20,066 nt of DNA from JAYVJH01 sp043777595. GTDB taxonomy: Bacteria; Bacteroidota; Bacteroidia; Cytophagales; Spirosomataceae. Location of the stretch: positions 1 through 20,066 of the forward strand of contig JAYWHT010000014.1 of the NCBI GenBank assembly GCA_043777595.1, written 5' to 3'. This document shows positions 6,745 to 14,964 of the stretch, one piece after another. A model generated the notes under the pieces. The model was not told the DNA's origin. It worked only from the letters and a program-made list of their open reading frames with translations, and ran no database searches. The position numbers were made by a program, and so were the translations under genes. Each line of letters starts with the position of its first letter. Within the stretch, counting starts at the first letter, position 1.

Positions 6745-9700
6745 TTAAATATCTATTTCGTCAATTTCGTTCATGATTCTATCGGTTTCTGCGAGGGCAA
6801 CTATCATTTTTTGATAGTGGAGTATATCCTCAAATTCAAGTGTTCTTTCCTTACGGTCTTTGAGCCATTTTTGTGCAGGTTGATAACCGCCAATAAAAAA
6901 AGCCCACGCCACTTCGGGTACATTGTCAAAATATTGAGTGTCGTTGATGTAAACCCGGCCTTTGTCGTGCTGAGGTACGACGGGGCCGCCCGTGCGGGCA
7001 TCTACATCTGCAGCGGTTTCAGATTTCTCATGCTTCGGAATGACAAACTGAGGTTTTGTAACTGCGTTGTTTCCATCAATGGGATACTGCGTGATGTAGG
7101 TTGAAACCGTTGGGCTTTCTAATAAATGTAGTTGGCGTAGTTGGCTGCCAAGACTTGACAACTTTTGAAAAGCTATCAAGTCTATTGGATACGGCACACG
7201 TGGAAAGTCTATTTTTAAAAACTCTTTATATTTTTCTCTGTATGTTGGACTGTGTAAAACGGCATAGATATAATCCAAAATGTCTATTGGTGCAAATGTG
7301 TCTTTTGTAGTTTCTTTTTCGGTTGTAAAAGTTAAGCCTATTTTCTTTGCTATTTGGGTTACTATTTCTGTGTTTAAGTTTGGTCGTCTATCATTGTTTT
7401 GGTCAATGGTTTGTTGTGCGTTATTGTCAGGGTATAAGTAAAGGGGGAATGCATAAGTTGTTTCTTTTGTTTGAAGGGAAACAGTACACATATCTACTAA
7501 ATATTTTGAAATCAAAATATGTTGAAAATCAAAAGTAGATAGTTGCCTGCAAGTCATAATTGCTATATTATCTTTCAACATATGTTTCATTACGGAAAAT
7601 CTATGTCTTTGAACTTTGCTTAAATCATATTCAATGTTTCTAATATCAAATGGTCTGTAATTATAAAATTGATTTGAGTTCTCAAATTTTGCAAAATTTA
7701 CTAAAGTACCATCACTATGAGTTTTTATGCCACTCGTTGAAGTAGGGAATAAGTCATTAATTGAAATCCCACTATTGTAGTTGCTTTGTCCTTTAAAGTC
7801 TTTTGCAACAAAAAAATAGTTTGGTGCAACAATTTTAACTTCCTTATAGGCGACAGTTTTTAGATTGTTTTCGGAAAGAAAATCATATTTCAATTCCCTT
7901 TTTCCAAATAAGTCATAATGAAAAACTTTACCCAATTCATTTGCTTTTTTCTTTCCTGTTTTGATGAAAAAATTTATTGAAACTCCTTGCTCAATGTCAA
8001 ATACATTTATATCTGCACTTCCGTCTGGTGATATTTCTTTTTTCTTTGCGTTGCCATGCAAATCAATGGTATAAATTTTATCATAGGTTTTTAATAAATT
8101 CCAACGCATACCTCGATAGGTGAGATTATCTAAAAATCCATGAGGATTGATAAAGGCTAAAATACCGCTTCCGTTTTTTTCTATAAAATGTTGTCCGTAA
8201 CGTAAAAATTTTACGTAATCGTCATTGATAGCTTTTGGATTTCTTTCTTTTAATTTTTCTTTCCCCCCTGGTTCTTTTTTATAATCTTCCATCAACTTCA
8301 TTATCCACTCGCCTTTGTTGGCGCTTTCTCCGCTGTATGGTGGGTTGCCAATAATACACATCACTGGTGTATCTCGTTTGATGTGGTTTGCTTCGTTGGC
8401 TTCTTGGCTCAACCAGTTTGCAAAAAGTGTGGCAGTATCAGGGTGGCTTTCTTCGAGGCTATTGGTCAAATAAACACGTAACCGCTGAAGCCCCGTAGCG
8501 ACGGTCGCCCCAGCCCCCGATGGGGGAGTTTTGTAACCTGTTTCTTTGAGTAACAAATCAAGCTGCAAATGTGCCATTGCATAACTTGCCATTAGTAACT
8601 CAAAACCATTGAGGCGTGGCAATAAGTGCGTTTCTACATAACGGCTCCAAATGCCTTGCTGTCCTTCAAACTTTCTATGAATATGTTTTATTACTTCGGC
8701 CAAAAAAGCCCCTGTGCCTGTGGCTGGGTCAAGTATTTGTACTCGGTGTAGCCCCCCAATATTAGTTCCGTCTCTGGGGGTTACGGGGCTGTTGTCGGCA
8801 AGTCCTTGTGGCAGGTCAAATTCGGTTTTCAGAATGTCATCAACTGCTCTCACCATAAAATTTACAACTGGTGCAGGTGTGTACCATACGCCTCTTGCTT
8901 TACGCAGTTTTGGGTCATACTCAGTCAAGAAAGTTTCATAAAAATGGATAATCGGGTCTTCCATTTGAGACGCAAGGCTTTGTGTCTGTACTTTATATTT
9001 GTTTTTTAAAATCTCGTCTACATTGCACGCCAAAAAGACATCTACCAAACTGTCCACCACCCATTTTATACGGTCGTCAATATCTGGGCCAGCTATGTAG
9101 CCAAAGAGTTTGCGTAAAAATGGGTTTGACTTGGGTATCAACTCGGCAGCTTCTTGGCGGCTAAAAGTGGGCAAAGTTGCATCGTGTAGTCGGGCTGCAA
9201 ACATTCCATAAGCAATAGTTTGAGCATACACATCTGCAAAACCTTTTGCTGTAATGTCGTGAATGAGAATATTCTTAAAGGCCGTCATTTGGTCTTTAAG
9301 TGTACTATCGGGCAGCGTTCCGTCTTCTTTGCTTATTTCGTCTGTGGTCAAAGCCTTTTCAATAATATCAGAAAGAAGGCGGGCTTTACCTGCCATCATT
9401 TCTGCCAGTTTTTTAGGGCTTTTTATGGTTTGTCCTCTGTGAGAACAAAAGTCTTTGATGAGGTTTTCAAATGCAGCAAAGTTTTCGGGTAGCGGCCTTA
9501 TTCCTTTGTCTATAATTTCGGCAATGGTAATTTTGGTTACAAATTGTCCGTCTATGTAAAGATGAAAGTCTAAATAGTCGGTAAAAAACAAATTATTGAG
9601 CGATGCTTTATAACGGTCAAACTGTTCTTTATTACCAGTTTTCTTTACACCAGATAAGTCTTTGTCGCCAATGTCTTTGGCTTCGATAAAGCCAATTGGT

Positions 9701-9885
9701 ATCTCACCTTTGGTAAGAATATAGTCGGGTGCGCCGCAAGACTGTCTTTTGGGTTCGTTAGTGGCTCTGATGTCTGGCACTAAACTTTCAATAAGTGTCT
9801 GCAAGTCGCCACGAAAAGTATGTTCAGTTGCGTTACCGAGTCTGTATCGTTGGTTTAGGTTGTTAATGTATTGTTGGGTAGTCAT
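6745..9885 (-). CDS. Single-chain restriction-modification enzyme (PD-(D/E)xK nuclease + N6-adenine methyltransferase, type ISP-like without helicase)
   Basis: A 1046-residue defence enzyme predicted to cut unmodified DNA and to methylate adenine at its own recognition site. The N-terminal nuclease shows E21, D54 (GAPDYIL), E68 and K70 (IGFIEAKD), a full PD-(D/E)xK set. A helical connector (about 130-340) leads to the methyltransferase: YTPAPVV near 345, AdoMet motif I ILDPATGTG at 384-392, and catalytic motif IV NPPY at 514-517. The C-terminal third is the target-recognition/ISP-type specificity region, ending with YQPAQKWLKDRK and FEDILHYQKMIVAL, typical of type ISP C-termini. True type ISP enzymes carry a helicase between nuclease and methyltransferase; I find no Walker A or DEAD-type motif, so the organisation is closer to type IIG. 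Three GC-rich repeat-like inserts at residues 366-379, 453-467 and 947-975 interrupt the family sequence without breaking the frame. The gene stands alone between rpoC and the isomerase with its own likely promoter. Recognition sequence unknown. Confidence 0.9.
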   Translation of the reverse strand: MTTQQYINNLNQRYRLGNATEHTFRGDLQTLIESLVPDIRATNEPKRQSCGAPDYILTKGEIPIGFIEAKDIGDKDLSGVKKTGNKEQFDRYKASLNNLFFTDYLDFHLYIDGQFVTKITIAEIIDKGIRPLPENFAAFENLIKDFCSHRGQTIKSPKKLAEMMAGKARLLSDIIEKALTTDEISKEDGTLPDSTLKDQMTAFKNILIHDITAKGFADVYAQTIAYGMFAARLHDATLPTFSRQEAAELIPKSNPFLRKLFGYIAGPDIDDRIKWVVDSLVDVFLACNVDEILKNKYKVQTQSLASQMEDPIIHFYETFLTEYDPKLRKARGVWYTPAPVVNFMVRAVDDILKTEFDLPQGLADNSPVTPRDGTNIGGLHRVQILDPATGTGAFLAEVIKHIHRKFEGQQGIWSRYVETHLLPRLNGFELLMASYAMAHLQLDLLLKETGYKTPPSGAGATVATGLQRLRVYLTNSLEESHPDTATLFANWLSQEANEANHIKRDTPVMCIIGNPPYSGESANKGEWIMKLMEDYKKEPGGKEKLKERNPKAINDDYVKFLRYGQHFIEKNGSGILAFINPHGFLDNLTYRGMRWNLLKTYDKIYTIDLHGNAKKKEISPDGSADINVFDIEQGVSINFFIKTGKKKANELGKVFHYDLFGKRELKYDFLSENNLKTVAYKEVKIVAPNYFFVAKDFKGQSNYNSGISINDLFPTSTSGIKTHSDGTLVNFAKFENSNQFYNYRPFDIRNIEYDLSKVQRHRFSVMKHMLKDNIAIMTCRQLSTFDFQHILISKYLVDMCTVSLQTKETTYAFPLYLYPDNNAQQTIDQNNDRRPNLNTEIVTQIAKKIGLTFTTEKETTKDTFAPIDILDYIYAVLHSPTYREKYKEFLKIDFPRVPYPIDLIAFQKLSSLGSQLRQLHLLESPTVSTYITQYPIDGNNAVTKPQFVIPKHEKSETAADVDARTGGPVVPQHDKGRVYINDTQYFDNVPEVAWAFFIGGYQPAQKWLKDRKERTLEFEDILHYQKMIVALAETDRIMNEIDEIDI
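6961..7047. repeat. Island A: 87-bp palindromic repeat-like insert inside the restriction-modification gene
   Basis: An 87-bp (29-codon) block bounded by TTTGTC at 6961 and GACAAA at 7047. The terminal 20 nt are imperfect inverted repeats, 14 of 20 matching, with most mismatches being transitions. The centre contains a perfect inverted repeat GCCCG-TG-CGGGC (6988-6999), and a second short pair ATCTG (7006-7010) with CAGAT (7020-7024). On the minus strand it opens TTTGTCATTCCGAAGCATGA, which resembles the GTCATTCCG-type interspersed repeats known from many bacterial genomes. It encodes residues 947-975 and separates the conserved-looking VTKPQ from GRVYINDTQYFDNVP. Confidence 0.7.
8485..8529. 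repeat. Island B: GC-rich palindromic insert inside the restriction-modification gene
   Basis: A 45-bp (15-codon) block in AT-rich coding sequence. It contains CCCCC-GAT-GGGGG (8514-8526), GCGAC-G-GTCGC (8498-8508) and CCGT/ACGG (8493-8504). It encodes residues 453-467, rich in Gly, Ala, Thr and Pro, between GYK and RLRVYLTNSLEE. Its plus strand AGCCCCGTAGCGACGG (8489-8504) shares AGCCCCGTA and GACGG with island C in the opposite orientation. Confidence 0.6.
8749..8790. repeat. Island C: GC-rich inverted-repeat insert just before methyltransferase motif I
   Basis: A 42-bp (14-codon) block. AGCCCC (8750-8755) pairs with GGGGCT (8785-8790), and CCCCCA (8753-8758) pairs alternatively with TGGGGG (8775-8780), so two hairpins compete. 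It encodes residues 366-379, immediately before HRVQILDPATGTG. On the minus strand it starts AGCCCCGTAACCCCCAGAGA, related to island B. Confidence 0.55.
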
Positions 9886-9920
9886 TTATTAGTTGGACGA
9901 AGGTATCTCTGGCACTGTCG

Positions 9921-9928
9921 CAAATATA
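9921..9928 (-). promoter_or_regulatory. Candidate Bacteroidota -7 promoter box for the restriction-modification gene
   Basis: Read on the minus strand this is TATATTTG, a perfect match to the TAnnTTTG -7 element used by the primary sigma factor in Bacteroidota. It lies 35 nt upstream of the ATG at 9885. I see no convincing -33 TTTG at the usual distance, so the call rests on the -7 box and position alone. The remainder of 9886-9986 is AT-rich and otherwise featureless. Confidence 0.4.
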
Positions 9929-9986
9929 CCCGATAATTTGATAGCTAATTATGAGACCTAATAAGTTATTTACAATTATTGAAGAA

Positions 9987-10038
9987 TACAATAAACGATA
10001 AAGCCAACCATTGCTGGTTGGCTTTATCGTTTATTGTA
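9987..10038 (-). terminator. Terminator of the rpoB-rpoC operon, 24-bp perfect stem
   Basis: A 24-nt arm at 9987-10010 is perfectly complementary to 10015-10038 around a TTGC loop, with the core CGATAAAGCCAACCA / TGGTTGGCTTTATCG. It starts 11 nt after the rpoC stop codon at 10050 on the minus strand. The AT-rich outer stem and the TTCTTCAATAATT that follows on the minus strand supply a moderate U-tract. The stem is symmetric and could also work in the other direction, but no plus-strand gene approaches it. Confidence 0.85.
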
Positions 10039-10049
10039 ATAAATTCAAA

Positions 10050-13000
10050 TTAGTTTGCAAACTCGCGCTGTTTGCGGCGTGAAGCTGCTTTTTCTTTGGC
10101 ATCGCTTACCTGCTCCAGCTCGTCTTTTGAGCCTACGATGAGCTGCTGGTAGCGGCGTGAGCCTGTACCGGCTGGTATGAGGTGTCCAACGATTACGTTT
10201 TCTTTCAATCCTTCCAAATCGTCGCGCTTACCACGCACTGCGGCTTCGCTCAACACTTTGGTTGTTTCTTGGAACGACGCTGCCGAAATAAAGCTATCTG
10301 TACCCAACGACGACTGTGTAATACCCATCAGCGTTGGCGAGGCCACGGCTGGGTTGGCATCACGAGCTACGGCGAGGCGTTTGTCGTGGCGTTTGAGCGA
10401 TGAGTTTTCGTCTCTCAATCTTCGTGACGAAATCAGCATACCGGCTTTTAACGTTTCAGAGTCGCCGGCATCTTCTACTACTTTCATGTCAATCACACGG
10501 TCGTTTTCTTTGCGGAACGTCCATTTTTCTTGTGCTTGCATTTCTAAGAAGTTGGTATCGCCAGCGTTGATAATCTCGACTTTTTGCATCATCTGGCGTA
10601 CAATACACTCAATGTGCTTATCGTTGATTTTTACACCCTGCAAACGATATACCTCTTGAATTTCGTTCACTAAGTATTCTTGTACGGCAGTTGGTCCTTT
10701 GATAGACAATATATCGCTTGGCGTAATGGCACCGTCCGAGAGCGGCTCACCTGCTTTTACGAAGTCTCCATCTTGTACCAAAATATGCTTCGACAATGGC
10801 ACGAAATATTTTTTGCGAGTACCATCTTTTGACTCAATGTTAATCTCACGATTTCCACGCTTGATGCCGCCATACGATACCACACCGTCGATTTCTGACA
10901 CTACTGCTGGGTTTGATGGATTACGGGCTTCAAAGAGTTCAGTTACACGTGGCAAACCTCCTGTAATATCACGGGTTTTACCCATGGTACGAGGAATTTT
11001 GGCCAGCGGCTGTCCTGCCAAAATCTGCCCACCGTCCTTGACAACCAAACGTGCGCTTACTGGCAAGTTATAGCCTTTTTCTGTCAATTCTGCTACCAAT
11101 ACACTTGTACCTTTGACAATAAGGGCTGGATTTTTGGCTTTATCACGGGTTTCGATAATTACTTTTTCTTGGAAACCTGTCTGCTCGTCAAACTCTTCAC
11201 GGTAAGTTACGCCATCTTCGACTGCATCAAAAACGATTTCACCCGTAAACTCAGACAAGATAACAGCATGGTACGGGTCCCAACCACACAATTCAGTTCC
11301 TTTTGTGATAATATCGCCTTCTTTTACTTTCAGATAGGCTCCATAAGGTACGTTATTAGAAATCAAAGTTTGGCCTGTTGGGCTTACTATTCTTACTTCG
11401 CCCGAGCGACCCATCACGACAACTATCGGATTGCCTTCGTTGTCCAATGAAGCTACGCTACGCATATCTTCAAATTCGACTTTACCATCAAATTTGGCTT
11501 TGATTGAGGCTTCTTGTGCAATATTTTGAGCAGTACCACCTACGTGGAAAGTACGCAATGTAAGCTGTGTACCAGGCTCACCGATTGACTGTGAGGCAAT
11601 TACACCTACCGCTTCACCGATTTCGGCCATACGGCTCGTAGCCAAGTTGCGACCATAACATTTTGAACATACACCGCTGCGGGTTTCACAGGTCAATACC
11701 GAGCGAATTTCTACACTTTCGATGCTTGTTTCGTCAATATATGCGGCTATTTCTTCGGTTATTTCATCGCCCGAAGCTACTATCAGTTCGTTTGAGAGTG
11801 GGTCAAATACATCATGAACCGACACACGACCCAAAATACGCTCCGACAATGGCTCAACGATGTCTTCGTTGTCTTTGAGTGCCGAAATCAATATACCACG
11901 CAATGTACCGCAGTCGTTTTCGTTTACCACTACGTCTTGCGCTACATCGTGCAAACGGCGTGTCAAGTAACCAGCATCAGCCGTTTTGAGAGCTGTGTCT
12001 GCCAAACCTTTACGTGCGCCGTGTGTTGAGATAAAGTATTCCAATACGTCTAAGCCTTCTTTGAAGTTCGACAAAATCGGGTTTTCGATAATTTCACCTA
12101 CTCCACCACCGAGATTTTTCTGTGGTTTGGCCATCAGACCACGCATACCACCCAACTGACGGACTTGCTCACGTGAACCACGTGCGCCAGAGTGCATCAT
12201 CATATAAACCGAGTTAAAACCGCCTTGGTCTTCCTCTAACTGTGTCAATAACGATTCGGCCAAGCGTGAGTTGGTACGAGTCCAAATATCAATAATTTGG
12301 TTATAACGCTCATTTTCAGTGATAAGACCCATCAAATAGTTGTCCATCACGCTCTGTACGTCGGTTTTGGCTATACCAATCAATTCCCATTTATTTTCAG
12401 GAATCATAATATCTCCCAAACCAATTGACAAACCACCTTTGAACGCCGTCTGGAAGCCCAGCGTTTTGATTTCATCTAAGAAGTGGGCGCAACGTGCGCT
12501 ACCTGCAATCTTGAACACATGACCGATAATTTGTTGTAGTTTTTTCTTAGTCAATAGTTCGTTGATATAACCTACCTCGGCAGGCACACACTGATTGAAC
12601 AACAAACGACCAGCAACAGTATCAACGAGTTTTTCTTCTAATTGGCCTTTATCATTCCGTACTTTCACACGGCATTTGATGTTAGCATGCTTAGATAGTT
12701 TGCCCTCGTTGATGGCTATAATCACTTCTTCTGCACCATAGAGTGTCATGCCCTCGCCCAAAATTGGCATCTCTGGCGTAGATTTACGACCTTTCGTTAC
12801 AAAATATAACCCCAAAACCATGTCTTGTGATGGCACGGTGATAGGTGCGCCATTGGCTGGGTTGAGGATATTGTGCGAAGACAACATCAACATCGAAGCC
12901 TCCAAAACTGCCTCGTGGCCAAGTGGCACGTGAACGGCCATCTGGTCGCCGTCGAAGTCAGCATTGAACGCCGTACAAACCAACGGGTGCAACTGAATAG

Positions 13001-14378
13001 CTTTACCCTCAATGAGCCGTGGCTGGAACGCCTGAATACCCAAACGGTGTAGCGTTGGCGCACGGTTTAGCATCACAGGGTGGCCTTTCAGTACGTTTTC
13101 GAGAATGTCCCAAACGATGGCATCTTTTCTATCAACAATTTTCTTGGCCGACTTTACAGTCTTGACTATACCACGCTCTATTAACTTTCTGATAATAAAC
13201 GGCTTGAACAGCTCTGCGGCCATGTCTTTTGGCAAACCACACTCGTGTAACTTTAACTCTGGCCCAACGACAATTACCGAACGACCAGAATAATCGACAC
13301 GCTTACCCAACAAGTTTTGGCGGAAACGCCCTTGCTTGCCTTTCAACATATCCGATAGCGACTTCAAAGCACGGTTTCCTTCTGAGCGTACAGCGTTGAT
13401 CTTGCGTGAGTTGTCAAACAATGAATCGACTGCTTCTTGCAACATACGTTTTTCGTTACGCAAAATTACCTCTGGCGCTTTGATTTCGATGAGGCGTTTC
13501 AGACGGTTATTTCTGATAATCACTCGGCGATACAAATCGTTCAAGTCGGAAGTTGCAAAACGACCACCATCTAATGGTACCAATGGGCGCAACTCTGGTG
13601 GAATAACTGGCACCATTTTGATTATCATCCATTCTGGACGATTCGTAATACGGGTGTTGGCCTCACGCAATGCTTCTACCACTTTCAAACGCTTCAAAGC
13701 CTCTGCCTTGCGTTGTTGTGAAGTATCGGTAGCTGCGTTATTACGAAGTTCGTAAGAGAGTTCGTCTAATTGGGTACGAGCCAACAACATTTCTAATGCC
13801 TCAGCACCCATTTTGGCGATGAATTTATTGGGGTCAATATCAGGCAATAAATGGTTCTCACGGGGTAGTTTTTCCATGATGTCCAAATATTCGTCTTCCG
13901 TCAAGAAGTCCATTTTATTTATTCCTTCTTCGGCCTTAACACCTGCCTGAACGACGATGTAGCGTTCGTAATAAATAATCTGGTCTAATTTTTTGGTAGA
14001 AAGACCGAGCAGATAGCCAATTTTATTGGGCAAACTACGGAAATACCAAATATGTGCCACAGGCACCACCAATTCGATGTGGCCCATGCGCTCACGGCGT
14101 ACTTTCTTTTCGGTAACCTCTACGCCGCAACGGTCGCAGATTATACCTTTGTAGCGTATCCGCTTGTATTTTCCACAGTGGCACTCCCAGTCTTTGACTG
14201 GCCCAAAAATACGCTCGCAAAACAAACCGCCCATTTCGGGTTTGTAGGTACGATAGTTGATGGTTTCGGGTTGAGTTACCTCACCGTAAGAACTTTCCAG
14301 AATCGACTCGGGCGATGCCAAACTAATGGTGATGCTCGAAAAGTCGCTGGTGAATTTTTTGTTTTTCTTGAATGACAT
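10050..14378 (-). CDS. rpoC: DNA-directed RNA polymerase subunit beta'
   Basis: Largest catalytic subunit of RNA polymerase, which polymerises RNA in the cytoplasm together with alpha, beta, omega and a sigma factor. The 1442-residue length is normal for Bacteroidota. The active-site loop NADFDGDQMAVH places the three magnesium-binding aspartates at D474, D476 and D478. The N-terminal zinc ribbon has C66, C68, C81 and C84 (ECHCGK and CDRCG); the second zinc site has C823 (NDCGTLRG), C897, C904 and C907 (CETRSGVCSKC). The trigger-loop/bridge region is intact (SQSIGEPGTQLTLRTFHVGG). The ATG at 14378 gives MSFKKNKKFTSDFSSITISLASPE, a good family N-terminus. It lies 33 nt after the small nuclease-like gene, and an intrinsic terminator follows. 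No frameshift or missing motif was seen. Confidence 0.99.
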   Translation of the reverse strand: MSFKKNKKFTSDFSSITISLASPESILESSYGEVTQPETINYRTYKPEMGGLFCERIFGPVKDWECHCGKYKRIRYKGIICDRCGVEVTEKKVRRERMGHIELVVPVAHIWYFRSLPNKIGYLLGLSTKKLDQIIYYERYIVVQAGVKAEEGINKMDFLTEDEYLDIMEKLPRENHLLPDIDPNKFIAKMGAEALEMLLARTQLDELSYELRNNAATDTSQQRKAEALKRLKVVEALREANTRITNRPEWMIIKMVPVIPPELRPLVPLDGGRFATSDLNDLYRRVIIRNNRLKRLIEIKAPEVILRNEKRMLQEAVDSLFDNSRKINAVRSEGNRALKSLSDMLKGKQGRFRQNLLGKRVDYSGRSVIVVGPELKLHECGLPKDMAAELFKPFIIRKLIERGIVKTVKSAKKIVDRKDAIVWDILENVLKGHPVMLNRAPTLHRLGIQAFQPRLIEGKAIQLHPLVCTAFNADFDGDQMAVHVPLGHEAVLEASMLMLSSHNILNPANGAPITVPSQDMVLGLYFVTKGRKSTPEMPILGEGMTLYGAEEVIIAINEGKLSKHANIKCRVKVRNDKGQLEEKLVDTVAGRLLFNQCVPAEVGYINELLTKKKLQQIIGHVFKIAGSARCAHFLDEIKTLGFQTAFKGGLSIGLGDIMIPENKWELIGIAKTDVQSVMDNYLMGLITENERYNQIIDIWTRTNSRLAESLLTQLEEDQGGFNSVYMMMHSGARGSREQVRQLGGMRGLMAKPQKNLGGGVGEIIENPILSNFKEGLDVLEYFISTHGARKGLADTALKTADAGYLTRRLHDVAQDVVVNENDCGTLRGILISALKDNEDIVEPLSERILGRVSVHDVFDPLSNELIVASGDEITEEIAAYIDETSIESVEIRSVLTCETRSGVCSKCYGRNLATSRMAEIGEAVGVIASQSIGEPGTQLTLRTFHVGGTAQNIAQEASIKAKFDGKVEFEDMRSVASLDNEGNPIVVVMGRSGEVRIVSPTGQTLISNNVPYGAYLKVKEGDIITKGTELCGWDPYHAVILSEFTGEIVFDAVEDGVTYREEFDEQTGFQEKVIIETRDKAKNPALIVKGTSVLVAELTEKGYNLPVSARLVVKDGGQILAGQPLAKIPRTMGKTRDITGGLPRVTELFEARNPSNPAVVSEIDGVVSYGGIKRGNREINIESKDGTRKKYFVPLSKHILVQDGDFVKAGEPLSDGAITPSDILSIKGPTAVQEYLVNEIQEVYRLQGVKINDKHIECIVRQMMQKVEIINAGDTNFLEMQAQEKWTFRKENDRVIDMKVVEDAGDSETLKAGMLISSRRLRDENSSLKRHDKRLAVARDANPAVASPTLMGITQSSLGTDSFISAASFQETTKVLSEAAVRGKRDDLEGLKENVIVGHLIPAGTGSRRYQQLIVGSKDELEQVSDAKEKAASRRKQREFAN

Positions 14379-14411
14379 TTTTTTGAATGTATTTAAACTA
14401 ATTTGGTCATT

Positions 14412-14939
14412 TCATTTTGAAAAATCTTTTGGAACGAATCCCTCTGGAGTTTTCATCTCAAATACTTCGTCGTGAATATTAGCCAAGTAAAGCCCACTAT
14501 TGAGTGCTTTATTTTTACCTTCTTCCGACGCATCTATGTAGGCGATGATGCCGTACAACTTTTTACCTTTGTGTTCTGGAAACAACTCGAAAAATTTGTT
14601 CATAATAGCCAACACTTGATCTACATCTTTGCCTTTTAGGTCGCTCTTGACTTCTACCACAATGGCCGTATTGACAGTTCCGTTTGAATGGGCAAGCATA
14701 TCAATTTCTTGAACTACTTTACCATTTTTACGCATTCTGATGCGAGGATGTGTATTGGTCATTCCAAAATCCTCACTCAAAATCCTTTCCATTGACGGTA
14801 GAGCCATTGCTTCGGCAAAAGACCCCCACTTGTTACCCAAGTAACCAATCATTCGCTGATTTTCTTTGGCCATGGCTTGGGTTTCTTTTTGAGAAACAGC
14901 TACGTCTGCAAGAATTTGTCTTATGTCATCGAGTGTCAT
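14412..14939 (-). CDS. Small PD-(D/E)xK nuclease-like protein inserted between rpoB and rpoC
   Basis: A 175-residue protein I do not recognise by name, but it resembles the DUF3782-type PD-(D/E)xK proteins. After a helical, Gln/Glu/Lys-rich, probably coiled-coil segment (about 1-30) comes GNKWGSFAEAM with E43, then D80 (VQEIDMLAH), E96 and K98 (IVVEVKSDL): an intact E...D...ExK nuclease core. A further strand (KLYGIIAYID) and helix complete the fold. Three starts are possible: GTG 14954, ATG 14951 and ATG 14939. I prefer 14939 because GGAG (14946-14949) sits six bases before it, a rare Shine-Dalgarno-like match in this window. The GTG start would leave just 10 nt after the rpoB stop, and 33 nt separate this gene from rpoC, so it must be co-transcribed with RNA polymerase genes. 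Role unknown: selfish nuclease, DNA repair or cargo gene are all possible. The active site predicts a metal-dependent nuclease. Confidence 0.85.
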   Translation of the reverse strand: MTLDDIRQILADVAVSQKETQAMAKENQRMIGYLGNKWGSFAEAMALPSMERILSEDFGMTNTHPRIRMRKNGKVVQEIDMLAHSNGTVNTAIVVEVKSDLKGKDVDQVLAIMNKFFELFPEHKGKKLYGIIAYIDASEEGKNKALNSGLYLANIHDEVFEMKTPEGFVPKDFSK

Positions 14940-14964
14940 TATGTTCTCCATCACAATCAGGTTT

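Noticed and set aside
8740..8800. Frameshift or assembly error at the G/C runs in the restriction-modification gene
   Set aside because: The frame is intact through all runs and meets motif I correctly on the other side, which would be unlikely after a homopolymer error.
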